A stretch of DNA of 6,149 bases from contig JAPUIV010000007.1 in NCBI GenBank assembly GCA_027296665.1, positions 1 through 6,149 on the forward strand, read 5' to 3'. A program made the translations under genes and the position numbers. The notes below the pieces were generated by a model, which had not been told where the DNA came from, made no database searches, and saw only the letters and a list, made by a program, of their open reading frames with translations. How positions within the stretch are numbered: the stretch's first letter is position 1; the number at the start of each line of letters is the position of its first letter. Of this stretch, positions 5,478 to 6,149 are shown piece by piece. The DNA is from Acidobacteriota bacterium (GTDB taxonomy: Bacteria > Acidobacteriota > Polarisedimenticolia > JAPUIV01).

Positions 5478-6149
5478 ATGGCGCGACACACAATCGTCAC
5501 GATGGCCGGGGATGGCGTCGGCAAGACCGTTCTGCCGGAGGCGATCCGGGTCCTGGAAGCGGTCGGGCTCGAGGCCGACTACCTCCCCGCCGCAATCGGC
5601 TGGAAATGCTGGATGGAAACGGGCAACCCCCTGCCGGATAAGACCGTCGAGCTTCTCACCCGCCACAAGATCGGCCTGTTCGGCGCCATCACCTCGAAAC
5701 CGAAGGCGGAGGCGGCGGCGGAACTCCGCGCCGATCTGCGCGGCAAGGGGCTGGTCTACTTCAGTCCGATCGTCGCCATGCGGCAGAAGTTCCACCTCGA
5801 TGTCTGCATCCGTCCCTGCCGATCCTTTCCGGGCAACCCGCTGAATTTCGTGCGCCGGGGCCGGGAGGAACCGATCGAGGAACCGGTGGTCGACACGGTG
5901 ATCTTCCGCCAGAACACCGAGGGGTTATACGCCGGGGTGGAATGGATCGACCCGCCGGCCGAGGTGCGCGCCGGCTTCGAGACCCATCCGAAATTCGACC
6001 CCTTCAGGAAGATCAAGGGGGCCGACCTGGCGATCTCCACCCGGATCTTCACCCGGGAAGGCTGCCGCCGCAAATATTCCTCCGTCACCGTTTGCGAGAA
6101 ACCGAACGTGCTGCGGGAGACCTCCGGAATGATGCTCGAGGAGGCCGGG
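5478..6149 (+). CDS. Isocitrate/isopropylmalate-type beta-decarboxylating dehydrogenase, N-terminal part; 3' end outside window
   Basis: The family oxidises and decarboxylates (2R,3S)-3-substituted malates such as isocitrate, homoisocitrate or 3-isopropylmalate, using NAD(P)+ and Mg2+ or Mn2+. The 224 visible residues are about two-thirds of a typical chain. Landmarks in order are GDGVGK (11-16), the family's GDGIG-type N terminus; FGAITSKP (68-75); SPIVAMR (96-102), with Ser96 and Arg102 aligning to E. coli Icd Ser113 and Arg119 and Ile98 at the Asn115 position; IRP with Arg112; FRQNTEGLYAGVEW (143-156), with Arg144 and Tyr151; and EKPNVLRETSG (207-217), with the catalytic Lys at 208. The segment determining NAD versus NADP preference and the catalytic Asp residues lie beyond the window. 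It is the last visible gene of the run and probably catalyses the oxidative step on the product of the aconitase-like enzyme. Isocitrate is the default substrate; homoisocitrate is possible. LeuB is less likely because no leucine-pathway partners of the usual type are adjacent. Confidence 0.93.
   Translation, partial: MARHTIVTMAGDGVGKTVLPEAIRVLEAVGLEADYLPAAIGWKCWMETGNPLPDKTVELLTRHKIGLFGAITSKPKAEAAAELRADLRGKGLVYFSPIVAMRQKFHLDVCIRPCRSFPGNPLNFVRRGREEPIEEPVVDTVIFRQNTEGLYAGVEWIDPPAEVRAGFETHPKFDPFRKIKGADLAISTRIFTREGCRRKYSSVTVCEKPNVLRETSGMMLEEAG

Noticed and set aside
2076..6149. Methylcitrate cycle (propionate oxidation) operon.
   Set aside because: No PrpB lyase or PrpC synthase is present in the window, and the adjacent dehydrogenase cannot act on the tertiary alcohol 2-methylisocitrate.
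3500..6149. Leucine biosynthesis leuC-leuD-leuB.
   Set aside because: The hydro-lyase is a single fused chain with Lys4/aconitase-like features, the swivel domain is not a separate LeuD, and an MmgE/PrpD gene leads the set.

Overview
The window is a GC-rich (roughly two-thirds G+C by eye), gene-dense bacterial segment. All six genes lie on the + strand, and no gap between genes exceeds about 30 bases. Composition and gene mix (a GGDEF signalling protein, tight polycistronic layout, an anaerobe-style set of tricarboxylic-acid enzymes) would suit a Desulfobacterota/deltaproteobacterium-like genome. That is an inference from general character; no marker gene in the window fixes the taxon.

Region 1 (1-1494): the C-terminal part of a GGDEF diguanylate-cyclase-type protein whose start lies upstream of the window. 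Its TGA stop overlaps by one base the ATG of a CPBP-family (CAAX/bacteriocin-processing-like) intramembrane protease. The GGDEF protein has a GGEEF active-site motif and an RxxD inhibitory site. Its guanine-recognition Asp is replaced by Asn.

Region 2 (1523-6149): four genes with good Shine-Dalgarno sequences and spacers of 10-28 bases. They encode a small HD-fold protein whose signature His-Asp pair has become Ile-Asp, an MmgE/PrpD-family dehydratase, a single-chain aconitase-superfamily protein that reads most like fungal homoaconitase (Lys4), and the N-terminal two-thirds of an isocitrate/isopropylmalate-type beta-decarboxylating dehydrogenase that runs off the 3' end. No promoter or terminator is recognisable between genes, so 640-6149 could be one transcript.

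The last three enzymes form a chemically logical series: dehydration of a citrate-like acid, hydration of the resulting cis-aconitate-like acid, then oxidative decarboxylation of the secondary alcohol to a 2-oxoacid. The dehydrogenase argues against a methylcitrate cycle, because 2-methylisocitrate is a tertiary alcohol and cannot be oxidised this way. Citrate to 2-oxoglutarate is the conservative reading. Homocitrate to 2-oxoadipate, or another chain-extension series, is the more unusual alternative raised by the Lys4-like sequence. The synthase that would decide between them is not in the window.

No RNA gene, mobile element, CRISPR array or attachment site is visible. No stretch over 300 bases lacks a gene.
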